Positions 22,911 to 35,850 of a DNA stretch of 64,000 bases are shown here, piece by piece (within the stretch, counting starts at the first letter, position 1; each line of letters starts with the position of its first letter). The DNA lies in the NCBI RefSeq assembly GCF_000276665.1, contig NW_004955416.1, positions 3,413,034 to 3,477,033 of the forward strand, read 5' to 3'. The translations under genes were made by a program, and so were the position numbers. The notes under the pieces were generated by a model. That model was not told the origin of the DNA, did no database searches, and worked only from the letters and a program-made list of their open reading frames with translations. Origin of the DNA: Chinchilla lanigera. Taxonomy: Eukaryota > Chordata > Mammalia > Rodentia > Chinchillidae.

Positions 22911-25089
22911 TTTCCACAAAATAAGAAAAAGGGAAGGAAACAAAGAAAAATGGATGAAAGGAAGTGAGTAAAGAGAGGAGATTGGGTGTGTGTACATGAC
23001 ACATAAGAGTTGGTGGAAAGTTAATAGTAATGAACACATCCTTTATTTTATGAACCTGAATGATACCAAAATGGCCAATAAAAATAAAAACATAATGCAG
23101 AAATTAATACTTGAAATAGAAACAAAAAGATTGAGAGTTTCCTAGCCACTTGATTTGGGATAAATAAATTTGAATATAATTCTACACTACCTACCTACCT
23201 TGCAAAAAAATTTTAATTAAATCTTTAGATCTTAAAAGTATATTCTAACTCTCCTCCTGCCACATTACATTTTCTCTCTGAAAGAGCTTAAAGTTGGAGC
23301 CAATTTATTTTACCATTCACAATATTTCAAACTGTTGGAGGGAAAAGACTTTTTCTGCCAGGATTTACACCAAAGCAACTTGATAGCCTTTCTCAAGAAA
23401 GATCAAATGTGAAGAGACGACAATGAAAATTGTGCAGTGTACCCATCTCTCTGCAACTGGTCAAGTGAAAAGGAATCTGTGTCGTTGCTTTTGGGAGCAT
23501 TTTCAAATGTTCAGAAAAAACAGTTGAGCCCAGAGCTTCTGGCCTGCCATGCTGCCTCACTAACCATTTGTTTTCTCATCTAAAACTCTTAAGAGAATAA
23601 AAAGGCAAACATAACCGTACACCCCTCCTCTTTCAAATGGGGTAGCCATGCCAGATAGTCTGAGTAACTTATTCAGCCCAAGGCTAATAAGCTGAACAAC
23701 TTGTTTTGGCTAGACATTCCTTGTCTCCATATGGAACTGCTTGTGTGAGTTTTTAGACTATTATGTGGTCAACTCGAGGATGTGAGACCAAGAAAAAAAA
23801 GTTCTCAGCACTTTCCTTTTCTCTCCTATAAATCCACTTTCAAGGCTAAAGTAAACTGCATGGATTGCCCAAATCCTTAGGCGGAAGACTTCACAGAACG
23901 TCCCATAAGCACCATCTTTAATGTTTTGAAGGCATGCCTCTTAAATTGGACTAAATTTACTGATAAATCCACCATATCTAACCTTGCCTATTTTGTATCT
24001 AGCCTTGGGGACTTCTTTAGAAAGAAGGCATATTTTCACTGAACCAAAGTAAATCTTAATTACATATTTGCTTACCATAGAGAGCTATTTTGCCTCTCAA
24101 TGGGGATCTGACAAAAGGTGGAAAGTGGGTTACTGAGACATATTTGATTGAAATCTATCAGAAGTAATGCAAAGAAAGATAAAGCCTCTTTAAATTTTCA
24201 GATAATTTTCAGTTTAGCACCCTTGGCTCTCCAGAGTTCTTTGTGTAGAATACCTTACCAGGACCGTATGTCAGAATATTCTTGGGTGCTTCTTACATCA
24301 GGTAGGTCCCTACCTCAACAGACTAATTCAATAATTATTAAGTGCTCAGGTTCCTCCTGTTTTTAAAAGTCCATACGTGACTTTTAAAGTTATTCCAAAG
24401 TGCTTATAGTAGTGAGCTATTATCCCTTCATAATTCTTAGTAGTTTTCCTATAAGAAATTAATCCAGGAAACTTAACTCATTTTGCTGGCTCTGTAGGAA
24501 GTCAGGAATCTTCAGCAAGAGGCACCATGAATTCACTTACTATTTCATTTATTTAGTCAAACATTCACTGAGCAGCTTTTACATGCTAATCTCTGAGCTG
24601 TATGCTAGGGATAAAAGTTTGTATAACTACTATAATCACGGCACTGTAGATCCCATTCCCTCAGTGCTGCTGCTTTGACCATCCACGCTGAGTAACTGTC
24701 CATGATGCCAACTTCCTAGAGATTCCACAGTCAAAGGCCACTGGTATGCATTTCATCTTCCATTTCAAATGTCAGGAAAGTACATGTGAGCATATTGGTC
24801 ATGCACCAAGTGCCCAAAGATTTCTGCTTTGTGCTTCCCTTTTCAAAGTATGTTTTAATAAAATATAACATGCTTGGGGGGAAAGCCCCAAAATTTTTTA
24901 CAGTGGTTAACAAATCATTTTAAAGCAAACACTCATAAATCCACTTAGAGTGACAAAGACCATAACAAGCTCCTTAGCAACACCCTCCTCCAATGACACT
25001 TCAAAATCAAGACTCCTTTCTTCCAGAAGTAGTGACTCCCCTGACGGTGAACTTCATGTGAATAAGGATCATATAGTATCTTCTCTTTT
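22911..25089. other. Unique sequence, possible conserved non-coding stretch
   Basis: No gene recognised. 23270-23800 is complex, non-repetitive text with balanced composition, which stands out from the AT-rich repeats around it and could be a regulatory or conserved element. 24540-24640 resembles an ancient MIR/L3-type fragment ('tcaaacattcactgagcag'). Confidence 0.4.
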
Positions 25090-25930
25090 ATGTATCGCTA
25101 CTTGCACATAATATATTTTAAAATGTAATCCATGTTGTTGCAGTAATTCTAATTTGTTTTCATTGTTGTATAGCACTCCACTGCATGAATTTGCCATAGT
25201 TTCTTTAGCTATTCTATTATTGGTGGACATTTGGGGTATTTATATTTTTCTGTCTATAACAAATGTTTCTAATAACAGTAGGGTTCTAGGTTACAGGGTA
25301 TATTTATACAGTCAATTGCAATATGTATTACCAAGCTGTATTCCAAACTGGATGAATTTAATTTACTGTAACAAGCAGCTGGAGAATATCCATTCCTTTG
25401 CATGTTTGCTACCATTATTGTTCTTTAAACATTTTGATAAAGCTGGAGAGTACAATTTTTTCTATTGTAGTATCTTTCAAAAATTATATAGGTTTGTCAT
25501 TTATATAGCACTCTATATTCAAGTGGAATTTTATTTTTGCATGTAATATGACAAATGATCCAACTTTTATACGAATTCCCAAAGCCAAATTTATTGAAAG
25601 GGGGCTGGGGATTTAGCTCAGCGGCAAAGCACCTGCCTGGCAAGCGCAAGGTCGTGAGTTCGGTTCCCGGTACCGGAGAAAAACAAACAAACAAAAAAAA
25701 ACAAATTTATTGAAAGCTCTTTACTACATATGATTTACCATTTCACATTTATCACCAAAAAAGTGTCCACATATGTTTACAAATCTCTTTTTCTTAAAAT
25801 TAGGGGCTAAGTACTTTAAAAATTTTCCTGGAAATTAATTAAAATTGAATTGGATTTTTGAAACAGTTATAGGGAAATTGACCCAAATTGAATATTTTCA
25901 TCATTTAACTTGTATTTCTCTATTTACTAG
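25090..25930 (-). mobile_element. Old L1 3' half, antisense, split by an ID SINE
   Basis: Antisense ancient L1 text: 'tagcactccactgcatgaat', 'ggtggacatttggggtattt', and ORF2 C-terminal text around the ID at 25601, where 'caaatttattgaaag' matches the usual CCATTTATTGAAAAG block. It ends with 'agttatagggaaattgacc'. Confidence 0.7.
25601..25701 (+). mobile_element. ID-type SINE, well preserved
   Basis: Sense ID with A-box region GGATTTAGCTCAGCGG and B-box region AAGGTCGTGAGTTCGGTTCC, then CCGGTACCGGAG and an (A)nC tail. Perfect 15-bp duplication CAAATTTATTGAAAG (25586-25600 and 25702-25716). Six CpGs survive in the body, so this is one of the youngest copies. The tRNA-type internal RNA polymerase III promoter looks intact. 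Confidence 0.97.
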
Positions 25931-26039
25931 GTCTTTTTAATATCTTTCAATAAATGTAAATAATTTTATTTGTATATTTTGTTAATTTATCACTAGTTTT
26001 TTAGGATATAGGTATTAATTTAACTGGAATACATCAACT

Positions 26040-26390
26040 TTTAAAGTCCAATTTACTGAAGTATAATTTATATGCAAAATATTCACTTTTTAAGTGTATA
26101 ATTTAACTAATGGTTAGTCATGAAACCAGCACCACAATTACCAAAAAGCAGAACATTTCTGTTGATGCAAAATAGTGCCTGTGCTTCTTTGTTATGCCGT
26201 TTCCTTCCCCATCCTCTAGTTCATCTAAATTGTTTCTGATGTTTTGTCTTTTCTCAAATATTAAATAATTAATATATAGGATCTAGCTTATGTGTTTTGC
26301 TCTCTCAATTAGCATAATGCTTTTAAAATGTTGCCATATTTTTGTGTGTATCAGTAATTCAGTCCTAATTATTGCTGCATACAAAAAAAA
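26040..26390 (-). mobile_element. Ancient L1 (L1MB-like) 3'UTR, antisense
   Basis: Follows the antisense L1MB-type 3'UTR: 'tgaagtataatttatatgc', 'attcactttttaagtgtat', 'accagcaccacaattacc', 'agcataatgcttttaaaatg'. A related copy lies at 31050-31430. Confidence 0.75.
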
Positions 26391-26399
26391 AGCGTGTTC

Positions 26400-27180
26400 T
26401 GGTTTTAGATGGAATTGCATTGAAATCTTAGAAATAAAAACTATTTTAAAATTGAAAATATCTTGACTCTTTCTTTTTGTTTTTGTTTTTTTTTTGGTTT
26501 TTCTCCGGTAGCGGGAACCGAAGTCACGACCTTGCGCTTGCCAGGCAGGCACTTGTGCCGCTGAGCTAAATCCCCAGCCCCTTGACTCTTTCAATCCATG
26601 AACATAGTTTATCTCTCAACTTATTTAACTGTTTCAATAGTCAATATTTTGAAGTTTTAAGCACTTCAATGATACACATAAATGCTAGATTTATCCCTAA
26701 ATATTTTACACTTGCAGCTATTATAAAAGACATTGTAAGGCACTGTTTCCTTTTATTTCAATTATTCATTGTTAGGAGATAGAATTTCAATGAATTAATT
26801 TGTGTTCTTGTTTTGGTGATGTTGCTAAACTTCTTACTTCTCACAGAGATTTTTGTACCTTTTTGAGAAATATCTGACTTAAGTTTCTTGCCAATAAAGA
26901 TAATTTTATTATTTTACTTCTTTATCTCTTATCTGCATTTTAAATTTTTTTCTGGATGATATTACAAAATAGCAACATTAAAGCATTGTTTTCATTAATT
27001 GCTATTTGTAGAGAGAAATATTTATAAATGCATACCAACCTACCTTGCTAAAGCCTTTTATCAGTTCTAAAAATTAGCTAGGGAAGTTTTAAATATTTAA
27101 CATGGACAATTATATCATCTGCAGATAATAATCGTTTCACTTTTTCTTATATATATATATATATTTTAGACCAGTTTCTT
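26400..27180 (-). mobile_element. Old L1 ORF2 fragment, antisense, split by an ID SINE
   Basis: Antisense RT-region text: 'gatggaattgcattgaaatc', 'tttcaatccatgaacatag', 'atttatccctaaatatttta', and 'tatatcatctgcagataata' near 27113. The ID SINE at 26474-26580 interrupts it. Confidence 0.75.
26474..26580 (-). mobile_element. ID-type SINE, well preserved
   Basis: Minus-strand ID; its sense body reads GGATTTAGCTCAGCGGCACA, then GCAAGGTCGTGACTTCGGTT and CCGGAGAAAAACC. Duplication CTTGACTCTTTC at 26462-26473 and 26581-26592 is perfect. Many CpGs are retained, so it belongs to the young subfamily. Confidence 0.97.
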
Positions 27181-27599
27181 TCAATTTCACAACTCATTTT
27201 TTTCAGGCCATGAAATCATTTTAGAAAAAAAATTGAGAAATCCTCTACAAATATCTTTTTATGTAAGGTGTGCAATTTCAAGAGAGGTATGATGAAGAGG
27301 AGGTCAGAGTAGAAAATGACAGTGATATTAACTGATTGAGATTAAACTGTCTTCAATGTGAAAGTGATACAAAACACAAAAACATGTAAATAAATTTCAC
27401 AGGCCCCTTCCATTTCCCAGGGACATTGAAGTGATCAGTGAAAAACAAAAAATATGTACATACATATGTATATATCACATATATCAAATATATTATAAAT
27501 ATATTTATATACATATTCATCAGGCTAGATTTAGAAAATGGAATCCTTATGGCCAAATTATAGTTTAAAACAAGAGCATCACTATGTATAATGGCCATT

Positions 27600-28765
27600 T
27601 CATGATGACAAAAGAATAATTTTACCCAAAAGATAAAATAAACCTAAATGTGTATGAATCTATTCATATCATATAAACATCTCTAAAACAAAATAGAAAA
27701 GAAAATAAAGAGCAAAACACACCAGTCCATAATAATATTTGGAAATTCAAATACATTGCTTTGCATAACTGATGTTCAATAAAAATTTAGAAAATTTGAG
27801 CACTATATTCAAAAGAAGTAACTCAATTTAAACACTTAGAATACTATACTAATCCCTAAATGATATATAATAATGCGGCACATTTTTCTCATCATAACAT
27901 AATTAAATTAGACATCAAAACAAAAAGCAACTCTATAATCACTGTATTTTATGTTATATTAATCAGATGGAAAAAAATTAAATGCAGCCTACTTTAAATG
28001 ATAGTAAAAATACTACATGTCAATTCAGGGTGTGCAATTGAAAGAATTTTAAGTTTTAATTTATAACCGTAATTGAGCACACTGAAAAAAAAAGGTAGCA
28101 TGAATGTCAGTGATCTGCACATGCATTCCAAGTAATTAGATAAAGCACAAAAAATTAAAACTACCAAAAGAGAAGGAAGGAAATAATATCAGATTAGAAC
28201 GTAGGGGGCTGGGGATTTAGCTCAGTCGCAAAGTGCCTGCCTGGCAAGCGCAAGGTTGTGAGCTCGATTCCCAGTACCAGAAAAAAACCAAGGGAAAAAA
28301 AAAGATTAGAATGTAGTTAAACAGACAGAATGTGAAAATATAGAGATCAGCTGTCATAAGTGGATTCTTTGAAGCATTAACAGATTTGATACACCACAGG
28401 CAGACTGAACAAATACAAAGTTATAAAATTAACAACAGCAGAATGAAAAGGGATCTCTATAAAGTTTACATTTTCATGAGAGAATATTAAAAAATATTGT
28501 TAATAAATTTTAAAATTTGCATAAATTTGATAAATATGTAGACATGAAACTTGCCAAAATCACAAGAAAAATTAGAAAATCTGAATAATCCTATATTTTC
28601 TAAAATCAAATGTATAATGAAAAACTCTCAGTTAGAAAACTCCAAGCCCTGATGGTATTACAGGTGAATTCTACCAAGTATATAAAGAAAATATCAATTG
28701 GGCACAAATTCTTACAAAGCATAACAAAAGGGAATACTATCAACTACAGTTTCATGAAACTAAAA
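27600..28765 (+). mobile_element. Old L1 ORF2 5' RT part, sense, split by an ID SINE
   Basis: Strongly diverged sense L1: 'aatctgaataatcctatatt', 'ccaagccctgatggtattac' and 'aggtgaattctaccaagtat' match the conserved PDG-x-TGEFYQ block at the start of the reverse transcriptase. The ID at 28205 lies inside. The left limit is uncertain. Confidence 0.65.
28205..28302 (+). mobile_element. ID-type SINE
   Basis: Sense ID (GGATTTAGCTCAGTCGCAAA, then CAGTACCAG and an A-rich tail). Flanks AGATTAGAACGTAG (28191-28204) and AGATTAGAATGTAG (28303-28316) differ at one CpG-type site. Confidence 0.95.
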
Positions 28766-29153
28766 TAACTTAAGTCCAAAACCTGACTAAAACATTAGAA
28801 GAAAGTAAAAGTACTGGAAAATCACAAACATGAAAACAAATGGAAGATTTCCAAGCAGAATATTAGTAATCTAATCCAGCAGTACATAAAATAGTGGTGC
28901 ATTTATGGGAAGTCAATTTTCAGTGAATCTCTTACATTTATGCATATCCTGAGAACATACCTACAGGTTGCTATTTGTTCTAAAGTAATTTTTCATGGAT
29001 GCTTATGTAGAAAATAACTGTGAAAACAAAATTAGTATCTCATTCTAAGCAAAGGCAAAGCATGCTAGGAAAGCAAATGATTTGATTTCCTTATGATCAG
29101 GGTTCCTGTTCTATAATGCAGGAGTTTGAACAAGTTTATAATAAACAATAGGA

Positions 29154-29191
29154 ATATATATATTTATATGTATATATATATATATATATAT
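29154..29191. repeat. (TA)n-rich microsatellite
   Basis: TATATA tract with a GT interruption. Confidence 0.9.
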
Positions 29192-29429
29192 CCAAGTTCA
29201 AAAAATCCCAAGATGAATTGCTCCCATTCCCAACATATCTGCATTTCTACCACATCAATAATGTCTTCCAGCACACGCAAGCTCATAAGGAATTCCCCAT
29301 GTACAGACTGAAAGTGAAGAGTTGAGGACAACTAGATTTCTATAAATAGACCCAAAGCATGAGAATATTTATATCCCATAAAAGTTCTCACCAAAAGGCC
29401 ATTAGTACAGTGTAAGTTCTTAATAACTA

Positions 29430-29690
29430 ACTAAATAAAGGATGACACGCTGTAGGAATCTGGATAAGATGATTGGCAGGGAAGACCTTCAACATGGATT
29501 TAACAGATTAATCCTTATTCTCCAAGCTCAAGGACTTGTTGGCGGAGCTATATAAAGGTCCCTGTCCTTATGTGCCAATTCAGGACAAGCTTACAGGGTT
29601 TGGTTCTGTTGGTTTGGAGGTTTTGTAGATCTAATAGGTATGCTTCCACCATGGGGCATCAAAAAGTCCAAAATAAACTCAGACCGTAAC
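29430..29690 (+). promoter_or_regulatory. LTR-like block with TATA and poly-A signal
   Basis: A moderately GC-richer stretch with TATATAAAGG near 29548 and AATAAA near 29670, spaced about 120 bp, as in an LTR (U3 TATA, R poly-A signal). I could not fix TG...CA ends or a duplication, so this could also be chance. Confidence 0.3.
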
Positions 29691-31049
29691 CTGACAATTT
29701 GCAGATCTTTGTGCCAAAATGTAAGTAGCAACTATAAGAATCCTAACATTTACTAGAGAAATGTTCCGAATTATCCAAGAAAATATTAGGAAGCTACTGT
29801 ACAATGGGAGGTAATGAGATGGAAACAGGAAATTTCTAAAGTACCTCTTTATATTACCACATCCAAGGATCAAAAGTTAGTGAAAGCTACTACAATCATA
29901 AACAAGCAGGTCCAGCATGCTGCAGCCTCCTTCAATGAACACCTTCCTTGCTCAAATATTCCAGGGTTTGCTATGTGAAAAGGGCCAAGGTTAGGATTAC
30001 TGCTCTGACTTTGTTTCACATAACTCCCACCATGAAGTTATGATCCCCAAAACTTACAGTTTGTTCAGATTTATTCTTATGCTGTCTCATTTCTAAGTGA
30101 ATTTTAACATGCTGTCTTTTCTTTTTCTCTTTTGGCTTCTATTTTTTAAGTTTACCACCACTATTTTTCTTTCTCTCAAATACCTTTATGTGGTAATTAG
30201 AGTACATGTTATATATCAGCAACCAAATATATATGACTAAAACCTTTAGTTTTTTTCCTAGCAATAAAGGTTTGCTCAATGGTTTCTGAGACATGCACAT
30301 ACTAGATAACTGTTTCCTGCCCAATAATCATGAGTAACAGAGTACATTATTCCTGAGCTAATTACTCTATTTTGAGACAAATGGTTTGTTAATTTACCTC
30401 ATGGCCAGGCTTCTGATTATAATCTCTTGACATATGCCTGAATTCAATAAAATGTTAATCACTGTAATACATTAGGGCATTTAGTAAACATGCTGTTTTT
30501 AAAGTATCTACTCTAAAACTATGTTCAGGTTGATAAATAGTAGGTTTAAGGTCTGATATTGATAGTAAATATTAAACAAAATCAACAAACTAAATGTTGA
30601 TACATCTCCAAAGCTCAGGTATCCTCCAACAACTTTGGGGAAAAATAACACAGAGTAAAATTATTTGACTTGGGACTAAATCTATGGTCTCTCATCCAAA
30701 ATCCTTGGGCCAAAGATCGCCAGACTGGTAACATAACATACACCTTCTTGTACATTGCCGGATATTAAACTAATGAGTGATTTCATTAATAGCACTTTAA
30801 AAATATGTAAGAATTAAACAGTCCACTGTTTGTATCAACAATAATTATTCTATTCAATAGTAGCAACCACCCAAAAATAAAACAAACAAAAAATCTAAGG
30901 ATCTAAGAGATTAAAAAGAAAATGGTGGATTTTTAATAATAAAGGAATAAAAATTTCCCAGAAAATAAATGTCAAATTTTAGAAGAGAAACTGAAATATA
31001 TGCAATGTCCAATTCCAAAATATCAATGATAATCTTCCTTTTACTTTCC

Positions 31050-31430
31050 AATGTAACTCTTTTTGAGTAACAGCTTTGCTGAAGTATATTTTATGTCAAA
31101 AAATTCACTTCTTTCAAGTGCAATCCAGTGATTTTTAGTAACATTACTGTGTGGTGAAGCCCTCACCTTAAATCAGTTTTAGAACATTTTCACAGCCCCC
31201 ATTAAAAACCCTCACTCTCATTTATAATTCTTTCTCATTCCTACCCCTAATGCCATGTAATAAATCTACTTTGTGTTTCTACAAATTGACATTTCTTAAA
31301 TCTACATTCTTAGATCACCTGTGACTGGCTCTATCACTTAATGTCATGTGTTGGAGGTTCATTCATGCTATAGCACGTGTCAGTATATTGTTTCTTTTTA
31401 TTGCTCAACAGAATTCCATTGTATGAATAA
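31050..31430 (-). mobile_element. Ancient L1 (L1MB-like) 3'UTR, antisense
   Basis: 'tgaagtatattttatgtca', 'caagtgcaatccagtgattt', 'ttttagaacattttcacag', 'aatctactttgtgtttcta', 'ggaggttcattcatgctata' and 'gaattccattgtatgaat' follow the L1MB 3'UTR in order, giving good support despite divergence. Confidence 0.8.
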
Positions 31431-31789
31431 AAATGTCAAAATAACAGAAGTTATTGATGTCATGAACATGTTTAAGAAGCCAAGTTTTTTGAAACTGTAT
31501 AGGAGAAATCTTGTCCAATTTACATTGCAAATCTATAACAAAATAAACTATGTGATATTGTTGCAGGCAAGAAATGACAGATCTAGCAACTGAGAAAAGT
31601 ATACTAGATGCAGAACAATTTTAAAGAACTTACTCTGTGGTAAAACAACACCTTAAACTGGTGAAGAAGAGGACTGGTTACTTACTAAGTGGTATACACG
31701 GAACTTGCTGAGCCTAAAAATAATCCGAAATTCATACTGCACATCTGACAATGAAACATGCCTAAATGACTCAAACATAAAGGTAAAAC

Positions 31790-32380
31790 CATAGATATAC
31801 TTGTTGGATATTTATATATTCCCCACACTTATAGAAATCATAAAGAAAAAGTTTATCAAATCTTTGAAACTCACTCATGATTGAAGTCATCATAAAGTAA
31901 ATTGCAAGTGACAAAAAGGGGAAATACTTACAAAAAATAAACAGCTAATAAGTGGCTCATATTTCAATATATAACATTAACAGAGTGCTTGCAAAACGTT
32001 GAGAAAGAAATGCAACTCCGATATAAAATCTATCAAATATCCATGACAGAGAAAGAAGCAATAGAAGGAAGTCCAATCTTTCTATAATAGAAGTTCAGTG
32101 TAAGGCCCTAAAGAAATATGTATGAATAAAATTTGTTCTTGCAAAAGATTATTTTAAAACACTGATCCCTAGTATTAGCCAAAGAGTAGAGTGTGTGTAT
32201 CCTAACTCAGAAACTCAATTCTAGTATTCTAAAGTCAGTTAAAGATACTTGTTTATCACATGAAAGTCTAAAACTACAAGCTAACAGTAAGGGATTATTC
32301 AAAAAATTATAATTAACACCACACAATTTAATTAGCTTTCTCCAATAAGCAGTGAAGATGGAACTACACAGTGTGACATG
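31790..32380 (+). mobile_element. Possible ancient L1/HAL1 fragment, sense
   Basis: Weak similarity to sense L1 ORF2 text ('taataagtggctcatatttc', 'gaaagaaatgcaactccgat'). Too diverged for certainty; it could be unique sequence. Confidence 0.35.
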
Positions 32381-32399
32381 AAAGAACTATTGTTTTAAA

Positions 32400-33129
32400 A
32401 ATCCAATATTGCATTTTTGCCATATGATACTATGTTTGCATTAGGAAAAGCACTATAACTTTTCAACATATAAATAAGTAAGAAGACTGAGTGTGGTCCT
32501 GATCTTCCTATTTCTTGCAGATTAAAGGATAATGATACATTTATAATTAATTTAAAATGCAAAAGGTCTTGGCTTATTTCTATTTTCCAAGTTTTATACA
32601 ACAAAATTGTTGCTTTTAATAATAATATTTATCATTTGAGATTACTCAAATAAATATTAACTAACTTGGATAAGTGAACAGAATCATAATACATAATACA
32701 TTTAATGAGAGTTAGATTAGAACTCTAAAGCAAGCCTTGCATTGGCTATCTTGTGAGGTATCAATAGGCCCATAAAAGGGAGGAAAGTTAATTTAAGATT
32801 TAAAAAAGATTTGGGCACAATCATACAACAGTGTTCCCATCTCTTTTTCTTCCTTACCTGGCGAGGGTTACAGCTTGTTAACATCCATCCACAATTAAAG
32901 TTTATTTTGGGGACTGGATAATTATACATATATAAACTGAAGATTTTTTTCAACTGAAGGTTTATTACAGTTTGTTTTCAGAGCAGAAGAGAATTCTTTC
33001 TCTGTCCTCAGAACTATTTCACAGCTGGCCAGAGAAATCTCACTTACTCTGTGGGCCTAAGACTGAATATAATGTTATTTTCACTCACAAGTATCAGAAC
33101 AAGATCATCACTGGCAGATGTGTGTGTGT

Positions 33130-33174
<45 letters not shown>

Positions 33175-35435
33175 CATATCCTAAGGAAGAAGGTCCCAGG
33201 GTAAAACCTGGGTCTGCTCACTTTTTATCCTTTCAACTTCTCTCATGCCTAGCACACACTTACTCAAAGTCCATCAATGAATAACCAAATGGACAAATGA
33301 AAGGAAACTAATCACTGATGCTTGTGCTAACTACGATATAACACTCCACCATTCTGATACTGAAATAAACAGGATGATATCAAACCTCACATAGATTTCT
33401 TAGTAAATGCCACATGAATAAAGAAGTCTGAAATGTGTGCCTCTAGGAGTTTCTCCAAGCTTAAAAATGGGATTAAACCAAGCCATGTCTTTCATACTGT
33501 CTGTTAGAATCTCTTCACCTAGTTTAGATATGACCATTATCATTGGTTTGCACAGGACATTTTTAAAACAAGTAAAAATTTTATTGGGTCGATTTTTTCT
33601 TCCACCAAAGCTTTCCGTTTCCAAACCTTTGACCCTTCTTCTTTTTTCCATATTCTTTAGTTTGCAGAGGTGGGGAGAGTAGAACAAAATGAATTAAAAT
33701 ATTTATAGTCACAAACATAAATTTTAAAAACAATTTAAAACACTGATTTATTGATCATTTAACTTCACAAAGTCTGCCGAAGCTAATTGCAATCTGACTG
33801 TCATCACTGACCTGTAAGAGACCTTTTTACAATGATAAAGGATAAACAAAAGAAGGAGGGATAAAAACATTTAAAGGACTGTGAACAGGAAAAAAGGCAT
33901 AAAATGCTTCAAACCCTCCCAATGTACAACTGTACAGGACAGCTACATCATATGCATAAAAATATATGTGGTGCCTAGAGTGATTAATAAGCAAATATAC
34001 TTCATTCTTCTATGCAGTGGCTCTTTAAAATACTACATCTACAATTCGTAGCTTGCAGCATTGTTTCTGGTCCTGTGAAGGGTACAGCTGTCTCAAAGCT
34101 CCCATGCCGTTATGCCATGCCCCATTGTCTTCTGTTATCATTCTTGCCTACAGCCTGCATGCCTGTATCAGAAGCAACCTCTTGAGCTCGCCAGCAAGGC
34201 CTTCAGAAGAGGCGTTGTTGCCTGAATATCATATTTGAACTGAAGGGAGAGAGCAAAACAAGCCCTTATACATGGATGTTCTGGCTTGGATACAGGATAC
34301 CAGCTCAAATAAAATGTCACTGCGATAGCACAAATCACTGTAAACAAATACTCCCTCCACGCCTGGTGTAAAACATCCACAGATAAGACTATCAAATGCT
34401 TCTTTGGGGCATGCTTTTGTCTCCTTCATCTTTAAGCTCACAGCTCAATCCAATTATCCACCAATTTAGGCTCTGTTCATGATTTATGTATACCAGGGTT
34501 AGAAAATTGTTGTTTTAAAAAATATTTTTGGTATGACAAGTTGAAAATTTTAGCTCATAAGCTAAGATTACCTCAAAATAAATATGTTAAAATCCACTAG
34601 ATATGAATGCAAAGACTCTGGGCCTCTAAAAATGTTAAAATATAATTTTTTCCATGAGGAATTGACATTTTTCATAAGATTCTTTACATTTTTGTTCTCA
34701 CCATTTATTTTGAGAATGTCCAATCCGTGCATTTTTCATCAACTTATACTGTTAAGTGTAAAGTGTTTCCTCAGAAGAAGGGTTCCTGAAAGATTTCTTC
34801 AAATTGCCTTCTGTAGTTTCCTTCCTCACTGTAGCTAACTATAAAATTCTTACCCTGTGTAACTAAAATGCTAGATTTTTTCCATAATTCATATTGATTT
34901 TTGCATAAAATGGCTATTCTGAGCTCAGAACTACATAATCAAACACAACCATCCGTTTCTGATGCTAAACAAAGTTATCCCTTTGGGGGGATTTACTAAC
35001 ACCTTCTCTGAAGGTAAAGGAGAAAATAATCATCTAACTTCCTGAAACATTATAGCTTCACATTAGACAAAATAGACACCTCTATCTGGAGTCACTTTCC
35101 AAGTCAGGTAAATCAAATAGTCATAGCTCCACAGTCAAGAACTAAACTTCATCTGTGAGTCGAATTTCTAGACAGTCCTCAAGACTTTCAGGCCTCTAAA
35201 TAGTCTGAAAAGCAGGTGACGATGAAGGTGCTTATGAAAAACGGTATTTTTCCAGAAAATTCTTATCCAGTGTCAGCCAAAAGCTTTTCTTCTTTCTCCC
35301 CAAAACAAATCAAGACTGCCACATTAATCTTCAGATAAATTCCTGTTCTTAGAAAGTGTAATCCTAAAATCCTATCATTTCTTTCCTTTCACATCCAAAA
35401 TTGCTTTGGGGTACAGATACTCAAGCTCATCTCCC
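32400..35435. other. Unique sequence with one (TG)n tract
   Basis: No gene or repeat recognised except the microsatellite at 33119-33171. The overlapping open frames at 33400-33687 (minus) and 33437-33682 (plus) are two strands of the same text and carry no domain. Confidence 0.45.
33119..33171. repeat. (TG)n microsatellite
   Basis: About 25 TG units with one TA interruption near 33134; the longest dinucleotide tract here and likely polymorphic. Confidence 0.97.
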
Positions 35436-35439
35436 CTCT

Positions 35440-35850
35440 GTCCTTCCAACCCTCAGCATCCCTACCCACCTATGCCAAGTCTCCTTCCCGTTCCTTGGGC
35501 ATGCCAGCGTTGATTTTCCCTGTCTTCTTAATACACAGAAAATAGCTCTTCTATGTTTTGCTGCACCCTTTTCCTCAATAGCTTAGTCCCTGTAATTCTG
35601 ATATAGGTTCTGTCACATTGTTCAGATTTCAGCTCAAATTTCCCCTTTTCACAGAGGTCTTCTCTGACCACCTAAGCAAGTGTGGCTCCACCAGGGACTT
35701 CATGTCTCATTCCTTCCTTTCGCTGACTTCATATATTTAGCCTTAGTTGAACTAACATGCCTATTTTTTCCATAATTATCTATTATCCTTCTGTCTCCCT
35801 CCCCACCAGAAGAGTGTATCTTTAATGGTCCAGAGACAGGAGCAGAGTCC
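35440..35850 (+). mobile_element. L2 LINE 3' region, sense
   Basis: 'cagatttcagctcaaatttc', 'ttcacagaggtcttctctga' and 'ccaccagaagagtgtatct' follow the L2 3' region (CTCAGCTCAAATGTCACCTC, AGAGAGGCCTTCCCTGACCA, then CCACTAGAATGTAAGCTC). Confidence 0.75.

Larger units (their letters stand above)
28766..31045. other. Mostly unassigned AT-rich sequence
   Basis: Apart from the TA repeat and the LTR-like block, I see nothing nameable; no coding exon is supported. Confidence 0.45.

Noticed and set aside
22811..23039. Three minus-strand open frames with His-Thr repeats
   Set aside because: They are translations of the (TG)n microsatellite in successive frames.
25605..25680. tRNA-Ala gene
   Set aside because: The cloverleaf-like text is the body of an ID SINE with an A-rich tail and target duplication, not a functional tRNA gene.
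25090..28765. A third twin-primed L1 (antisense 3' part followed by sense 5' part)
   Set aside because: The orientation order fits, but the antisense side contains two overlapping L1 regions (25930 and 26410 both cover the same consensus segment) and a separate 3'UTR block at 26040. Several independent old insertions are more likely.
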